Positions 9,499-17,549 of a DNA stretch of 64,000 nt are shown here, piece after piece. Numbering within the stretch: position 1 is the first letter of the stretch; every line of letters begins with the position of its first letter. The notes beneath the pieces were generated by a model. It saw nothing but the letters and a program-made list of their open reading frames with translations. It was not told the origin of the DNA and made no database searches. The translations under genes were made by a program, and so were the position numbers. Origin of the DNA: an uncultured Candidatus Melainabacteria bacterium (GTDB taxonomy: Bacteria > Cyanobacteriota > Vampirovibrionia > Gastranaerophilales > Gastranaerophilaceae). The stretch spans positions 1 to 64,000 of the forward strand of contig CATJOM010000048.1 in the NCBI GenBank assembly GCA_949741915.1, given 5' to 3'.

Positions 9499-10527
9499 TT
9501 ATTTTTGTGCCGCAGGGTATAATCCCATTTCAGCAACTTTTTCTGCAAGCCTTACGGTATTTAATGCTGCCCCAATTCTTAAATTATCAGCAACACAGAA
9601 CAAATCTATGGCATTATCAAAGGCAATAGATTTTCTTATCCTGCCGACATATACAGGGTCTTTTCCAGCACAATCTTTAGGTGTCGGATAAACATAATTA
9701 TCAATATCATCTACAACCTCAACACCCCAGGCTGCTGATAAAATTTCTCTTGCTTTATTTGCATCAATCGGTTTTTCAAATTCTATTGTTACAGCCTCCG
9801 AATGTCCTCTGTACACAGGCACTCTTACGGCAGTACAAGAAATAGGAACAGATGAATCAAGGTGAAGAATTTTTCTCGTTTCGTTTGTTACCTTCATTTC
9901 TTCTTTTGTGTAGCCGTTTTCCGTAAATGAATCAATCTGCGGAATAAGATTGAATGCAATTTCATACTTAAATACCTGATTTTCATAAGGCATGCCAACA
10001 AGACTCACCTTTGAATTATCTGTTAATTCATTCATTGCAGCAAGGCCTGCACCTGAAACGGCCTGATAGGTTGAAACAATAAGTCTTTTGATATTTGCAT
10101 AATCGTGTAATGGTTTTAAAACAAGCATTAATTGGGATGTCGAACAGTTTGGATTTGCAATAATGCCATTATGCTTTCTTAAATCATCATCATTAACACC
10201 AGCAATTACAAGCGGAACATCCTTTTCCATCCTGAAAGCGCTTGAATTATCAATATATACAGCGCCTCTTTTTGCAGCCTCCTTTGCAAGAGCAAGACTT
10301 GTGGAGCCGCCAGCCGAGGCAAGCACTATATCTAAGCCTTCAAAAGCTTCAGGTGTGGCTTCAATTACGGTATAATCTTTTCCCATAAAATCAAGCTTTG
10401 AGCCCGCAGAGCGTTTTGACGCCAGCATTTTAATTGTATTAAATTCAAACTTTTTTTCTTCCAAAATACTTAAAATTTCGCGACCAACCACGCCAGTGGC
10501 GCCAAGAACAGCTATATTAGGTTTCAT
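9499..10527 (-). CDS. asd: Aspartate-semialdehyde dehydrogenase
   Basis: A 342-residue NADPH-dependent enzyme making aspartate semialdehyde for the lysine, threonine and methionine branches. The Rossmann motif GATGVVGREIL is at the N-terminus, the catalytic Cys is in NPNCSTSQLM, and the RVPVYRGHSEAV segment carries the substrate-contacting Arg and the active-site His. The length is typical of bacterial Asd. GGAG lies before the ATG, and the start overlaps the dapB stop by 4 nt (ATGA), so translation is coupled. The kinase that feeds it (lysC) is 30 kb away at 40529. Confidence 0.96.
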   Translation of the reverse strand: MKPNIAVLGATGVVGREILSILEEKKFEFNTIKMLASKRSAGSKLDFMGKDYTVIEATPEAFEGLDIVLASAGGSTSLALAKEAAKRGAVYIDNSSAFRMEKDVPLVIAGVNDDDLRKHNGIIANPNCSTSQLMLVLKPLHDYANIKRLIVSTYQAVSGAGLAAMNELTDNSKVSLVGMPYENQVFKYEIAFNLIPQIDSFTENGYTKEEMKVTNETRKILHLDSSVPISCTAVRVPVYRGHSEAVTIEFEKPIDANKAREILSAAWGVEVVDDIDNYVYPTPKDCAGKDPVYVGRIRKSIAFDNAIDLFCVADNLRIGAALNTVRLAEKVAEMGLYPAAQK

Positions 10528-11321
10528 AGTATATTCTCCAATCCATAAACAAATTCATTATTATCAAAAACATATTTAATGGCCAATTCAACGCCTGACA
10601 TAAAACATTCACGGTTAATTGAATCGTGTCTGATTTTAAGCGTTTGTCCAAGAGAGCCAAAAATCACTTCCTGGCTTGCGACAAATCCGGGCATTCTTAC
10701 TGAGTGTATATGAATATTTCCCCTGTCATTCTCCTTAAAGTTGCCGCCCCTTGCACCTTTTATTATTTCGGTTTCATAGGCATTATTTTTTGCCATATCA
10801 GGATTAACTTCTGCCATCATCTGAGCAGTTTTTATTGCCGTGCCTGAAGGAGCATCTTTTTTCTGATTGTGGTGAAGTTCTATAATTTCAGCATTATCAA
10901 AATATTTTGCAGCCATCTTTGAAAACATCATCATTAAAACTGCACCAACAGCAAAATTTGGAGCAATAATACAGCCTGTGTTATTATCGTTAGCCAGTTT
11001 TTTTAATTCCTCAATCTGCTCCATAGAAAGACCAGTGGTGCCAATTACAGGCTTTACTTTTGCATTAAGATATTTTTTTGTATTTTCAAAAACCGTTGTG
11101 GGCTGTGTAAAATCAACCACAACATCAGGCTTATTTGCCTCAATGGCTTTTTCAATGTCACTTTCTATAATAACATCACCATAAACATTTTCACCCGTTC
11201 TAAATTTATCAACAGCCATTACCAAAGTCATCTCATTTTTGGTTTCATTATTATTTATAACTGTTTTTATAACCTCACTGCCCATTTTTCCAAGGGCACC
11301 AACCACACCGACTTTTATCAC
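10524..11321 (-). CDS. dapB: 4-hydroxy-tetrahydrodipicolinate reductase
   Basis: A 265-residue NAD(P)H-dependent reductase, the second step of the DAP pathway after DapA. The N-terminal nucleotide motif GVVGALGKMGSEV, VDFTQPTTVFEN, GTTGLSMEQIEEL, APNFAVGAVLMM, and the diagnostic ELHHNQKKDAPSGTAI (catalytic His pair and Lys) are all present. GGAG precedes the ATG. It is the first gene of the operon. The 216 bp upstream, towards the sigma-factor gene, are AT-rich and contain no ORF or hairpin I would name. Confidence 0.95.
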   Translation of the reverse strand: MIKVGVVGALGKMGSEVIKTVINNNETKNEMTLVMAVDKFRTGENVYGDVIIESDIEKAIEANKPDVVVDFTQPTTVFENTKKYLNAKVKPVIGTTGLSMEQIEELKKLANDNNTGCIIAPNFAVGAVLMMMFSKMAAKYFDNAEIIELHHNQKKDAPSGTAIKTAQMMAEVNPDMAKNNAYETEIIKGARGGNFKENDRGNIHIHSVRMPGFVASQEVIFGSLGQTLKIRHDSINRECFMSGVELAIKYVFDNNEFVYGLENIL

Positions 11322-11537
11322 TTTTAATTCTCCAGTCTGTTTTGCAAATTAGATACAGCCTGAATTATTTCATAAAAGAATACGTATTTCAAGATTTTTA
11401 TGATATGTATAATAAATTTTCTGAAATTTGCCAAAACTTTGCTATAGATTGAATTATCCAATATGAACAGTCGCAAAAGTAGCATAAATCTATCACGATA
11501 GGCTTCACAACACCATAAATATCATTTAGACAAAACT

Positions 11538-12176
11538 TTATGTCATTTCTTGTTCTATAAGTTTATCCTTGATTTTATCAAGTCCAGATTTAATAATTCT
11601 TGAAATCCTTGAAGGAGAAATTGAAAATTCTTCAGACAGCTGCATCAACTTTTTTTCCTGGAAAAATCTTGCTTCTATCAGTTCTCTTTCACGCCTTGGA
11701 AGCAAAGCTACGGCATCCTTGATTGCAGCTGAAATCTGATTAAACTCACATATTTCTTCAGGATTTCTGCTTGCATCCTTTATTTCAAAAGGCTTATCTG
11801 ATTCATGCATTTCATCAGATGAAAGAATGGTTTTATATATAGCTTCCCTTATCTCACTTTTATCAGCCTCTGCTGTGCGATGAAACTTAACCCCATGCCA
11901 TCTGTATCTTCGCCTTAATTCATTTCTTATTGCCCATTTTATTGCAGTTGCAACATAAGATTCATTGTATTCTTCATCATTATAGTCATTATAATGATTA
12001 CATAAAATATCCACTGTTTGAATGCCAATATTTATAAGCTCGTCATATTCAACCAAATGCTGCGCTGCAATTGATTTATACTCAACCTTAACTATTTTAT
12101 TAATTAAATTAAGATATTTTCGAAGTCTTGCGTTCTTTTCAATTTTTTCTTTTAGATTTTCCATCTTTTGAAACAT
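11538..12176 (-). CDS. Alternative sigma factor (sigma-70 family, group 3-like)
   Basis: 212 residues with region 2 (DELINIGIQTVDIL, then YVATAIKWAIRNELRRRYRW) and region 4 (LPRRERELIEARFFQEKKLMQLSEEF and a recognition helix around SPSRISRIIKSGLDKI). Region 1 is absent and region 3 is short. The linker between regions 2 and 4 is acidic. It is too long for a typical ECF factor and lacks the primary-sigma signatures found in rpoD at 56316. The regulon is unknown; the TAGCAA-N15-TGTTTT genes of this window are candidate targets only by the N15 spacing. A promoter with an overlapping palindrome lies directly upstream. The start at 12176 lacks a Shine-Dalgarno; the Met at residue 5 is an alternative. 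Confidence 0.85.
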   Translation of the reverse strand: MFQKMENLKEKIEKNARLRKYLNLINKIVKVEYKSIAAQHLVEYDELINIGIQTVDILCNHYNDYNDEEYNESYVATAIKWAIRNELRRRYRWHGVKFHRTAEADKSEIREAIYKTILSSDEMHESDKPFEIKDASRNPEEICEFNQISAAIKDAVALLPRRERELIEARFFQEKKLMQLSEEFSISPSRISRIIKSGLDKIKDKLIEQEMT

Positions 12177-12188
12177 TACACAATCAAA

Positions 12189-12230
12189 ATGTTAGGCTAA
12201 CATAATATAACTTAATCATATAATTTTCAA
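12189..12230 (-). promoter_or_regulatory. Promoter and operator-like palindrome of the sigma-factor gene
   Basis: On the minus strand: TTGAAA (-35, 12225-12230), 17 bp, TATTAT (-10, 12202-12207). A 15-bp palindrome ATGTTAG-G-CTAACAT (12189-12203) starts in the -10 box and covers the predicted transcription start, the position of a repressor site. Confidence 0.6.
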
Positions 12231-12414
12231 CAAAAAACTTTTTTTGTTAAGAAACGTTACATTATATCAAAAGAAATCAATGAAGCGGTGCATTAAAATA
12301 CCCAAAGCCATTTATATTCAATAGGGTAAGATTCACGAAATACAAAGTTTTTACAAAAACAAAAACGAAAAGTATTTTTGTAAAGTTATTTATATATCAA
12401 TTATCAACTTCCAT

Positions 12415-12443
12415 TTGACAAGCTGTTTTGTTTTTTATATTGT
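12415..12443 (+). promoter_or_regulatory. Promoter of rplJ-rplL
   Basis: A consensus -35 TTGACA (12415-12420), 17 bp, and TATTGT (12438-12443). This would start transcription near 12450, just before the L10 leader. Confidence 0.5.
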
Positions 12444-12454
12444 AATTATAAAAT

Positions 12455-12522
12455 ACACCAAAGACAGTCAGGCGGCCTAAATTATAATTGGCCTTAAAAA
12501 ATGAAAGCCGGCTCAGGTAACA
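12455..12522 (+). promoter_or_regulatory. Ribosomal protein L10 leader RNA
   Basis: Matches the conserved core of L10 leaders, which bind L10(L12) and autoregulate the operon: CAAAGACAGTCAGGCGG, then GGCC-TAA...TTGGCC-TTAA, then GAAAGCCGGCTCAGGTAA, in which the AGGCGG and GCCGGCT arms pair. It lies between the promoter and rplJ, as expected. Confidence 0.8.
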
Positions 12523-12553
12523 AAATAAATTAAATATTATGTTATTGGAGATG

Positions 12554-12596
12554 TTTTGCGTGTATAAATGTGCAAAACTTTTTTAGTATTTGCACA
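12554..12596 (+). promoter_or_regulatory. Attenuator with two mutually exclusive hairpins
   Basis: Hairpin 1 pairs TTTTGCG with TGCAAAA (12554-12577) and runs into CTTTTTT, like an intrinsic terminator. Hairpin 2 pairs TGTGCAAA (12569-12576) with TTTGCACA (12589-12596), and its left arm uses the right arm of hairpin 1. The pair sits between the L10 leader and rplJ. Confidence 0.55.
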
Positions 12597-12632
12597 AAAA
12601 ATCCCAAAACCGTTTGAAAGGAGAAAGTTACA

Positions 12633-13154
12633 ATGTCAACAAAGGCTTTTAAAAACGAAAAAGTTGAACACTTTAAAAAACAATTCGAAAATGCCAAGGT
12701 TGCAGTTGTTACTGACTATCGCGGATATAGTGTTGAAGAAATTACTGATTTAAGACGCAGACTTCAAAAAAATGATGCTGACTATACAGTAACAAAAAAC
12801 ACTCTTTGTAAACTCGCCTCAAAAGGCACTTCTTTTGAAACAATTGAAGAATTATTAACAGGCCCATCAGCCATTGCTTTTGGTTTCGGTGACGAAGTAG
12901 GTGCAGCAAAAGTTGTTGCAGGCTTCATTAAAGAAAGCAAAAAAGGTGAAATTAAAGGCGCTGTTTTAGATGGCAAAGTTTTAAATGCTGAAGAAGCTAA
13001 AAAGCTTGCTCTTCTTCCTTCAAAAGAAGAACTTTATGCAAAAATCCTCGGCAGTATCAACTCACCTGCATCAGGTATCGTATTTGGTATCAATGGTGTT
13101 ATGTCCGCTTTAGTGCGTGCAGTTGATGCAGTTGCAAAACAAAAAGAAGCGTAG
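12633..13154 (+). CDS. rplJ: 50S ribosomal protein L10
   Basis: 173 residues. L10 anchors the L7/L12 stalk on the large subunit. The N-terminal domain shows VAVVTDYRGYSVEEITDLRRRL, YTVTKNTLCKLA and TGPSAIAFG, all typical. The C-terminal helix that binds L12 dimers ends in VDAVAKQKEA. A strong GGAG precedes ATG. The gene is expressed through the L10 leader and attenuator just upstream. rplA/rplK are not upstream and rpoBC not downstream, so the usual rplKAJL-rpoBC block is broken here. Confidence 0.97.
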   Translation: MSTKAFKNEKVEHFKKQFENAKVAVVTDYRGYSVEEITDLRRRLQKNDADYTVTKNTLCKLASKGTSFETIEELLTGPSAIAFGFGDEVGAAKVVAGFIKESKKGEIKGAVLDGKVLNAEEAKKLALLPSKEELYAKILGSINSPASGIVFGINGVMSALVRAVDAVAKQKEA

Positions 13155-13380
13155 ACAGTATCGCCAATAAGCAAACAAAATTTGCGACTGGAACATTAAA
13201 AAGATAATTTGGCCTAATCTACAAAACACTGCGAACAAAAACTCTGCAAATGTTTTTACCCTCAGTAGGGTGGGATATAAATTTAAAAGTAACAGTGTTA
13301 AGTTATACAAGCAAAGGCGAAGCACCCTAAGGGCCAAAACAAAACCAATCAATAGAAAAAAATAAAAGGAGAAAAAAATT
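13155..13380 (+). other. Long rplJ-rplL spacer
   Basis: 226 bp without an ORF, unusually long for this gene pair. It contains a small hairpin ACCCT-CAGT-AGGGT (13258-13271). No -35/-10 pair convincing enough to call a separate rplL promoter is visible. Confidence 0.4.
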
Positions 13381-13761
13381 ATGAGTAATGTTGAAGCTAT
13401 TTTAGAATCAATTGAAAAATTAACTTTAATAGAAGCAAGCGAATTAGTGAAAGCTATGGAAGAAAAATTCGGCGTTTCTGCTGCTGCTCCTGTGGCTGTA
13501 GCTGCTGCTCCTGCAGCAGGCGCTGCTGATGCTGCTGCTGATGCTGGCTCATCAGAAGTAAGCGTTATCCTTGCTTCTGCAGGCGCTAACAAGATTCCGG
13601 TACTTAAAATTGTTAGAGAAATCACCGGCCTAGGCTTAAAAGAAGCTAAAGATTTAGTAGACGGCGCTCCAAAACCTGTTAAAGAAAACATTAAAAAAGA
13701 AGATGCTGAAGCTATCAAGAAACAACTTGAAGAAGCTGGCGCTACTGTAGAAATTAAATAG
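13381..13761 (+). CDS. rplL: 50S ribosomal protein L7/L12
   Basis: 126 residues. It forms the flexible stalk that recruits translation factors. The N-terminal dimerisation domain is [19 protein letters not shown]; an Ala/Gly-rich hinge spans about residues 35-58; and the C-terminal globular domain has [37 protein letters not shown] and [16 protein letters not shown] precedes ATG. An intrinsic terminator follows 36 bp after the stop. Confidence 0.98.
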   Translation: MSNVEAILESIEKLTLIEASELVKAMEEKFGVSAAAPVAVAAAPAAGAADAAADAGSSEVSVILASAGANKIPVLKIVREITGLGLKEAKDLVDGAPKPVKENIKKEDAEAIKKQLEEAGATVEIK

Positions 13762-13797
13762 TTTCTTAGTATCTCAACAAGATACACATAAAAAAGT

Positions 13798-13837
13798 AAA
13801 ATCCGGTGCTATATAATCATAAAAAGCACCGGATTTT
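13798..13837 (+). terminator. Intrinsic terminator after rplL
   Basis: A perfect 13-bp stem (AAAATCCGGTGCT / AGCACCGGATTTT) with a 14-nt loop. The following 290 bp, up to the convergent bioA stop, hold no gene and no other structure I would name. Confidence 0.9.
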
Positions 13838-14130
13838 ATATACAACACGCATATTACTATCGGCACTACAAATAGACAACTTTTACAGCTTTACAAAAAT
13901 TTACACCAAATACACAACAAAACACTGGCTACAAAAACATACCCACTATTTCTGTGCAGTCTAAAACATATATTTATACATATATAAAAACAAAAATTTT
14001 AATAGGTCAAAAGCAAATAACAAACTTTATGCTAACACAAAAAAGCCCCTGCAGGTTGCCTAAAATTTGCCAGGTATTTTACTTTAGTATCCTTCTAATA
14101 ATGTTTAAGTAAAACCATTTCAAAATGTGA

Positions 14131-15381
14131 CTACAAACATTCCTTTAATGATTTCTCTATAACATCGAAAACTTTTATCAGGCTCTCGTTTGAAATACAG
14201 TACGGAGGCATAATATAAACAGTATTACCCAATGGACGCAGCAAGACGCCATTTTTTCTATAATAATCATAAAGCTTCACTCCGACACTTGAAACATAGT
14301 CATTGCCTGATTTTTCAACATCAAATGCAAAAATATCCCCCAGAATACGCACGTTTTTGGCAGGCAGGTGTTTAAACCTTTCTAACTGCATATAATAAAA
14401 ATCATTAACCCTCTTAACATCAGCTAAAACATCTGTATTTTGCCATATTTCAAGGTTTGCATTCGCTGCAGCACAGGCAATCGGATTTGCCGTGTAGGAT
14501 GAAGAGTGGAAAAACATTTTGGCTTTGTCCTTTGATAGATACGCATCGTATATCTCCTGTTTGCAAACCGTTACAGCAAGCGGGATAGAGCCTCCTGTTA
14601 AACCTTTTGAAAGACAAATAATATCAGGAACTATATTTGTCTGATTGAATGCAAACATTGTTCCCGTCCTTCCAAAGCCAGTCATTACTTCATCTAAGGC
14701 AAAGATAACACCGTATTCTTTTGATAATTTGTACAATTCATCTATCACAAAGGGCTTATAGAAAAACATGCCGCCAGAGCCTAAAACTAAAGGCTCTAGA
14801 ATAATTGCCCCAATTTTATCGCCTTCTTTATCTAAAAGTTCCTTGTATGCTTTTATTGTGTCATTCTCTTTGCCTTCCATCGGGCATGGAATCCTTTCAA
14901 CCTCAAAAAGCATTTTTGTGTAGGGCTCATTAAATACGCTTCTCGCACCTGAGGCCATGCCGCCAAAGGTATCACCATGGTATGAATGCTCCATTGCAAC
15001 AATTTTGCTTCTGTTTTCACCTTTGTTGTAGTAATACCCCACAGCCATTTTTAAGGCCACCTCTACACTTGTCGAGCCTGAATCAGAAAAAAATATATGG
15101 CTGTAATCGTCTGGTAAAAATACGCTTAAGTTTTCAGCAACTTTTTTGGCGGGCTTGTGCACAAAGCCTGCAAATATTATCTGATGGAGCTTTTTAGCCT
15201 CATCCTCGATAGCTTTTGTAATAACTGGATTTTTGTGTCCCAAAGTATTCACCCACCAGGAAGATATACCGTCAATTATTTTTTCACCCGTTTTTGTGAT
15301 TAAAAATTCTCTGTCCGATGTCTCAATCTCAATTATATCTTCATTTAAGCCATGCTGCGTGAATGGATGCCATATTTGCAT
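14131..15381 (-). CDS. bioA: Adenosylmethionine-8-amino-7-oxononanoate aminotransferase
   Basis: A 416-residue class III PLP aminotransferase making 7,8-diaminopelargonate in biotin synthesis. The N-terminal IWHPFTQ motif is characteristic of BioA, as are ISSWWVNTLGHKNP, FSDSGSTSVEVALKMA, SYHGDTFGG and the Schiff-base Lys in CLSKGLTGGSIPLAV. The length is normal. AGGG precedes ATG. It stands alone: no bioB, bioD or bioF neighbours. It is divergent from tpiA across 74 bp. Confidence 0.93.
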   Translation of the reverse strand: MQIWHPFTQHGLNEDIIEIETSDREFLITKTGEKIIDGISSWWVNTLGHKNPVITKAIEDEAKKLHQIIFAGFVHKPAKKVAENLSVFLPDDYSHIFFSDSGSTSVEVALKMAVGYYYNKGENRSKIVAMEHSYHGDTFGGMASGARSVFNEPYTKMLFEVERIPCPMEGKENDTIKAYKELLDKEGDKIGAIILEPLVLGSGGMFFYKPFVIDELYKLSKEYGVIFALDEVMTGFGRTGTMFAFNQTNIVPDIICLSKGLTGGSIPLAVTVCKQEIYDAYLSKDKAKMFFHSSSYTANPIACAAANANLEIWQNTDVLADVKRVNDFYYMQLERFKHLPAKNVRILGDIFAFDVEKSGNDYVSSVGVKLYDYYRKNGVLLRPLGNTVYIMPPYCISNESLIKVFDVIEKSLKECL

Positions 15382-15455
15382 GAAAAATTCCCTCCCAAAG
15401 ATATTTTTATGATACTATAAAGGTGCTTTAATTTAAATAAAAGGAGTTTAAGTTT

Positions 15456-16235
15456 ATGAGAAAACCAATCATTGCAGGCAACTGGAAAATGCACAACAAC
15501 AGCGAACAATCAAAAGAATTAATCAAAGGAATCAGAAACAAAGTTGATGAGCTTGAATTAGACAAACTTCCTGAAATTGTTGTGGCACCGGTGTTTACAT
15601 CTTTATATGCAGTTAATGAAGAAATTTGCCACTGTGGCTGCGGCAGAATCAAACTTGCTGCACAGAATGTTTATTTTGAACCAAAAGGTGCATTCACAGG
15701 TGAAATTTCAATTGATATGCTAAAAGATTTTTCTGTTTCTTATATTATTATAGGTCACTCTGAAAGACGCCAATACTTTGGTGAAACAGATGAAATGATT
15801 AATAAAAAAGCTAAAGTTATCCTTGATAATGGCATTGTGCCTATTATTTGCTGCGGTGAAACGCTTGAGCAAAGAGAAGAAGGCGTAACTGACGCTCATA
15901 TTGAAAAACAAATCACAGAAGCGCTTAAGGGTTTAAGTGTTGATGAAGTGAAAAAATCAGTTATAGCATATGAACCCATCTGGGCTATCGGCACCGGCAA
16001 AACCTGTGATTCAGCCGAGGCAAATAGAGTAATTAAACATATTAGAAGCGTTGTTGAAAAGGTTTCAAATAAAGAAGCAGCTGATGCTATAAGAATTTTA
16101 TATGGCGGCTCTGTAAAACCTGAAACAATTGCTGAACAAATGGCCCAGTCTGATATTGACGGTGCCCTTGTTGGCGGAGCCAGCCTTAAAGCTGACAGTT
16201 TTGCTGAAATCGTAAAAGGAGCAATGACAAAATAA
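15456..16235 (+). CDS. tpiA: Triosephosphate isomerase
   Basis: A 259-residue TIM-barrel enzyme interconverting DHAP and glyceraldehyde-3-phosphate. Catalytic residues are visible: Asn/Lys in AGNWKMHNN, His in IIGHSERRQYFGE, and Glu in AYEPIWAIGTGKT. The phosphate-binding segments LYGGSVKPE and GALVGGASLK are also present. GGAG precedes ATG. It is probably monocistronic, with an intrinsic terminator 78 bp after the stop. Confidence 0.97.
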   Translation: MRKPIIAGNWKMHNNSEQSKELIKGIRNKVDELELDKLPEIVVAPVFTSLYAVNEEICHCGCGRIKLAAQNVYFEPKGAFTGEISIDMLKDFSVSYIIIGHSERRQYFGETDEMINKKAKVILDNGIVPIICCGETLEQREEGVTDAHIEKQITEALKGLSVDEVKKSVIAYEPIWAIGTGKTCDSAEANRVIKHIRSVVEKVSNKEAADAIRILYGGSVKPETIAEQMAQSDIDGALVGGASLKADSFAEIVKGAMTK

Positions 16236-16312
16236 GCTTGTTTTGGTTTTAAGATTTCGATGCGAGCGCATGCCCTTATATGTCTTTGACAGGGCAACGA
16301 AATATAGATTAA

Positions 16313-16346
16313 AAAAAGCCTCTGGAGTTTATTTTGGAGGCTTTTT
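16313..16346 (+). terminator. Intrinsic terminator after tpiA
   Basis: Stem AAAAAGCCTC / GAGGCTTTTT (16313-16322/16337-16346) with a 14-nt loop; the T-run is part of the stem. Confidence 0.85.
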
Positions 16347-16426
16347 GGTGTTGTTATAAAAATTGCTGTCTTTTAATTTGGCTGGCTAAAATAATGCAAA
16401 AAGCCTCATAAAACAAGCGGATAAGG

Positions 16427-16747
16427 CTATTTTATCAGCCCTTCTTCCCTTAAAATCTCTATTACTTTTTGTTTAAATTCAATATCTGTGGGTCCGTTTG
16501 GCTTTTTGCCGGTTTTTGCAGCAGAGCCTGTGGGGTTAAACATTTCGCCAATGCCCCCAACAAGGTAATTCATATTAATATTGTAGTCTATTAAAAGTGT
16601 ACTTAAAATTTCTAGTGAAACAAAAGTTTTGTCATTTTCAACTGCTGATATGCCTGATTTTGATAAACCTATTTCTTTGCCAAAAGCCTCCTGAGACAAG
16701 TTCAGCGAAATTCTTATGTTTTTAAATCTTTTTCCCGTTGTGGTCAT
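16427..16747 (-). CDS. XRE-family helix-turn-helix regulator
   Basis: 106 residues with a cI/Cro-type HTH at about residues 7-62: FKNIRISLNLSQEAFGKEIG, then LSKSGISAVENDKTFVSLEIL. A short tail ends in DIEFKQKVIEILREEGL. There is no peptidase or sensor domain, so it is a simple repressor or activator of unknown ligand. Upstream lies an 11-bp inverted repeat overlapping a near-consensus divergent promoter (16779-16817), a likely autoregulatory operator. It is the first of three small regulators in tandem on the minus strand. Confidence 0.85.
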   Translation of the reverse strand: MTTTGKRFKNIRISLNLSQEAFGKEIGLSKSGISAVENDKTFVSLEILSTLLIDYNINMNYLVGGIGEMFNPTGSAAKTGKKPNGPTDIEFKQKVIEILREEGLIK

Positions 16748-16778
16748 ATTTATGCTTTGTAAAGTTTTGTTGCTAAAT

Positions 16779-16817
16779 ACATAATTTATTGACTTCTATC
16801 GATAAATTATGTACAAT
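16779..16817 (+). promoter_or_regulatory. Plus-strand promoter overlapped by an inverted repeat
   Basis: TTGACT (16789-16794), 17 bp, TACAAT (16812-16817). It is embedded in ACATAATTTAT (16779-16789) / ATAAATTATGT (16802-16812), an 11-bp inverted repeat with a 12-bp centre. No credible ORF lies downstream on the plus strand, so the product could be a short RNA running antisense to the next gene. Confidence 0.5.
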
Positions 16818-16935
16818 AATTTCATTACGATATCTGGAATTTAGTTTAACTATACCATAAAAACCGCCAAAAATGGGGTTTGCTTTCATCTGCACATTTT
16901 ATATTTTATCTAAAGAAAGCGTTAGGGGCACTCTA

Positions 16936-17154
16936 TCAGCTTTTTGTATGTTTTCTTTCAAACTTTATTTCATAGCCAAGCATTTCGGCAATTTCATCTA
17001 CTTCATTATAGCGGATTGTGCCTGTGTTCATTCTTGTTAAAAATGATGCCACAGATATATCTTTGCCTGCATGTACTGCAAAGCGTCTTATTAATTCCGA
17101 TGTGGTTATTCCTTCTTGTGCAGCAAGAATGTTCAAAAGCTTTTTTACATCCAT
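16936..17154 (-). CDS. Small helix-turn-helix-like regulator, copy 1
   Basis: 72 residues, paralogous to the 71-residue protein at 17287-17502. Shared positions include MDV at the start, SELIRRFA / AELIRRFA, a second helix with S-F and R-x-x-G-T, and EIAEMLGYEIKFE / QIAKMLGYRIKFE. The pattern of a Ser/Thr-rich recognition helix followed by an I-A-x-x-L-G-Y element resembles compact phage-type repressors, but I cannot assign a named family. No Shine-Dalgarno precedes ATG. A tandem 19-bp repeat lies upstream at 17206-17241. Confidence 0.65.
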   Translation of the reverse strand: MDVKKLLNILAAQEGITTSELIRRFAVHAGKDISVASFLTRMNTGTIRYNEVDEIAEMLGYEIKFERKHTKS

Positions 17155-17205
17155 TTTTTGATAGTATATTTTTCTTGCAAAAATTGCAAAATGTGTTATT
17201 ATTTA

Positions 17206-17241
17206 AAATATATATTGAAACTTTAAATATATATTGAAACT
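17206..17241 (-). repeat. Tandem 19-bp-period repeat, candidate operator
   Basis: AAATATATATTGAAACT occurs at 17206-17222 and again at 17225-17241. It is placed 50-90 bp upstream of the small regulator gene 16936-17154. Confidence 0.5.
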
Positions 17242-17286
17242 ATGTTTACATAATGAAAGGTTTAAACTAGAAAACAGCAAAAAAAA

Positions 17287-17502
17287 TTATTGCTCATCCT
17301 CTTTTTCAAATTTTATTCTATAGCCAAGCATTTTTGCAATCTGCTCCACTTCGTTAAAGTGCACGGTGCCGTTTCTCAGCCTGTTTGAGAATGATTGGGT
17401 TGAATATTCCCTGCCCGAATATTTTGCAAACCGTCTAATCAGCTCAGCCACGCTGATATTTTCTTCTGCTGCGAAGATTTTAATAGTTCTGCTTACATCC
17501 AT
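17287..17502 (-). CDS. Small helix-turn-helix-like regulator, copy 2
   Basis: 71 residues, the closest visible relative of the protein at 16936-17154, with the same length and the same core (AELIRRFAKYSG, RLRNGTVHFNEVEQIAKMLGY). The gene probably arose by tandem duplication. No RBS is apparent; both genes begin ATGGATGTAA. Its upstream region holds two AT palindromes bracketing a weak minus-strand promoter, unlike the tandem repeat in front of copy 1, so the duplicates have separate control. DNA binding is inferred from composition and context. Confidence 0.65.
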   Translation of the reverse strand: MDVSRTIKIFAAEENISVAELIRRFAKYSGREYSTQSFSNRLRNGTVHFNEVEQIAKMLGYRIKFEKEDEQ

Positions 17503-17549
17503 TTTTTTATTTTAATTTCTCTATTGACATAAAGGCAAATTATGTTAGC

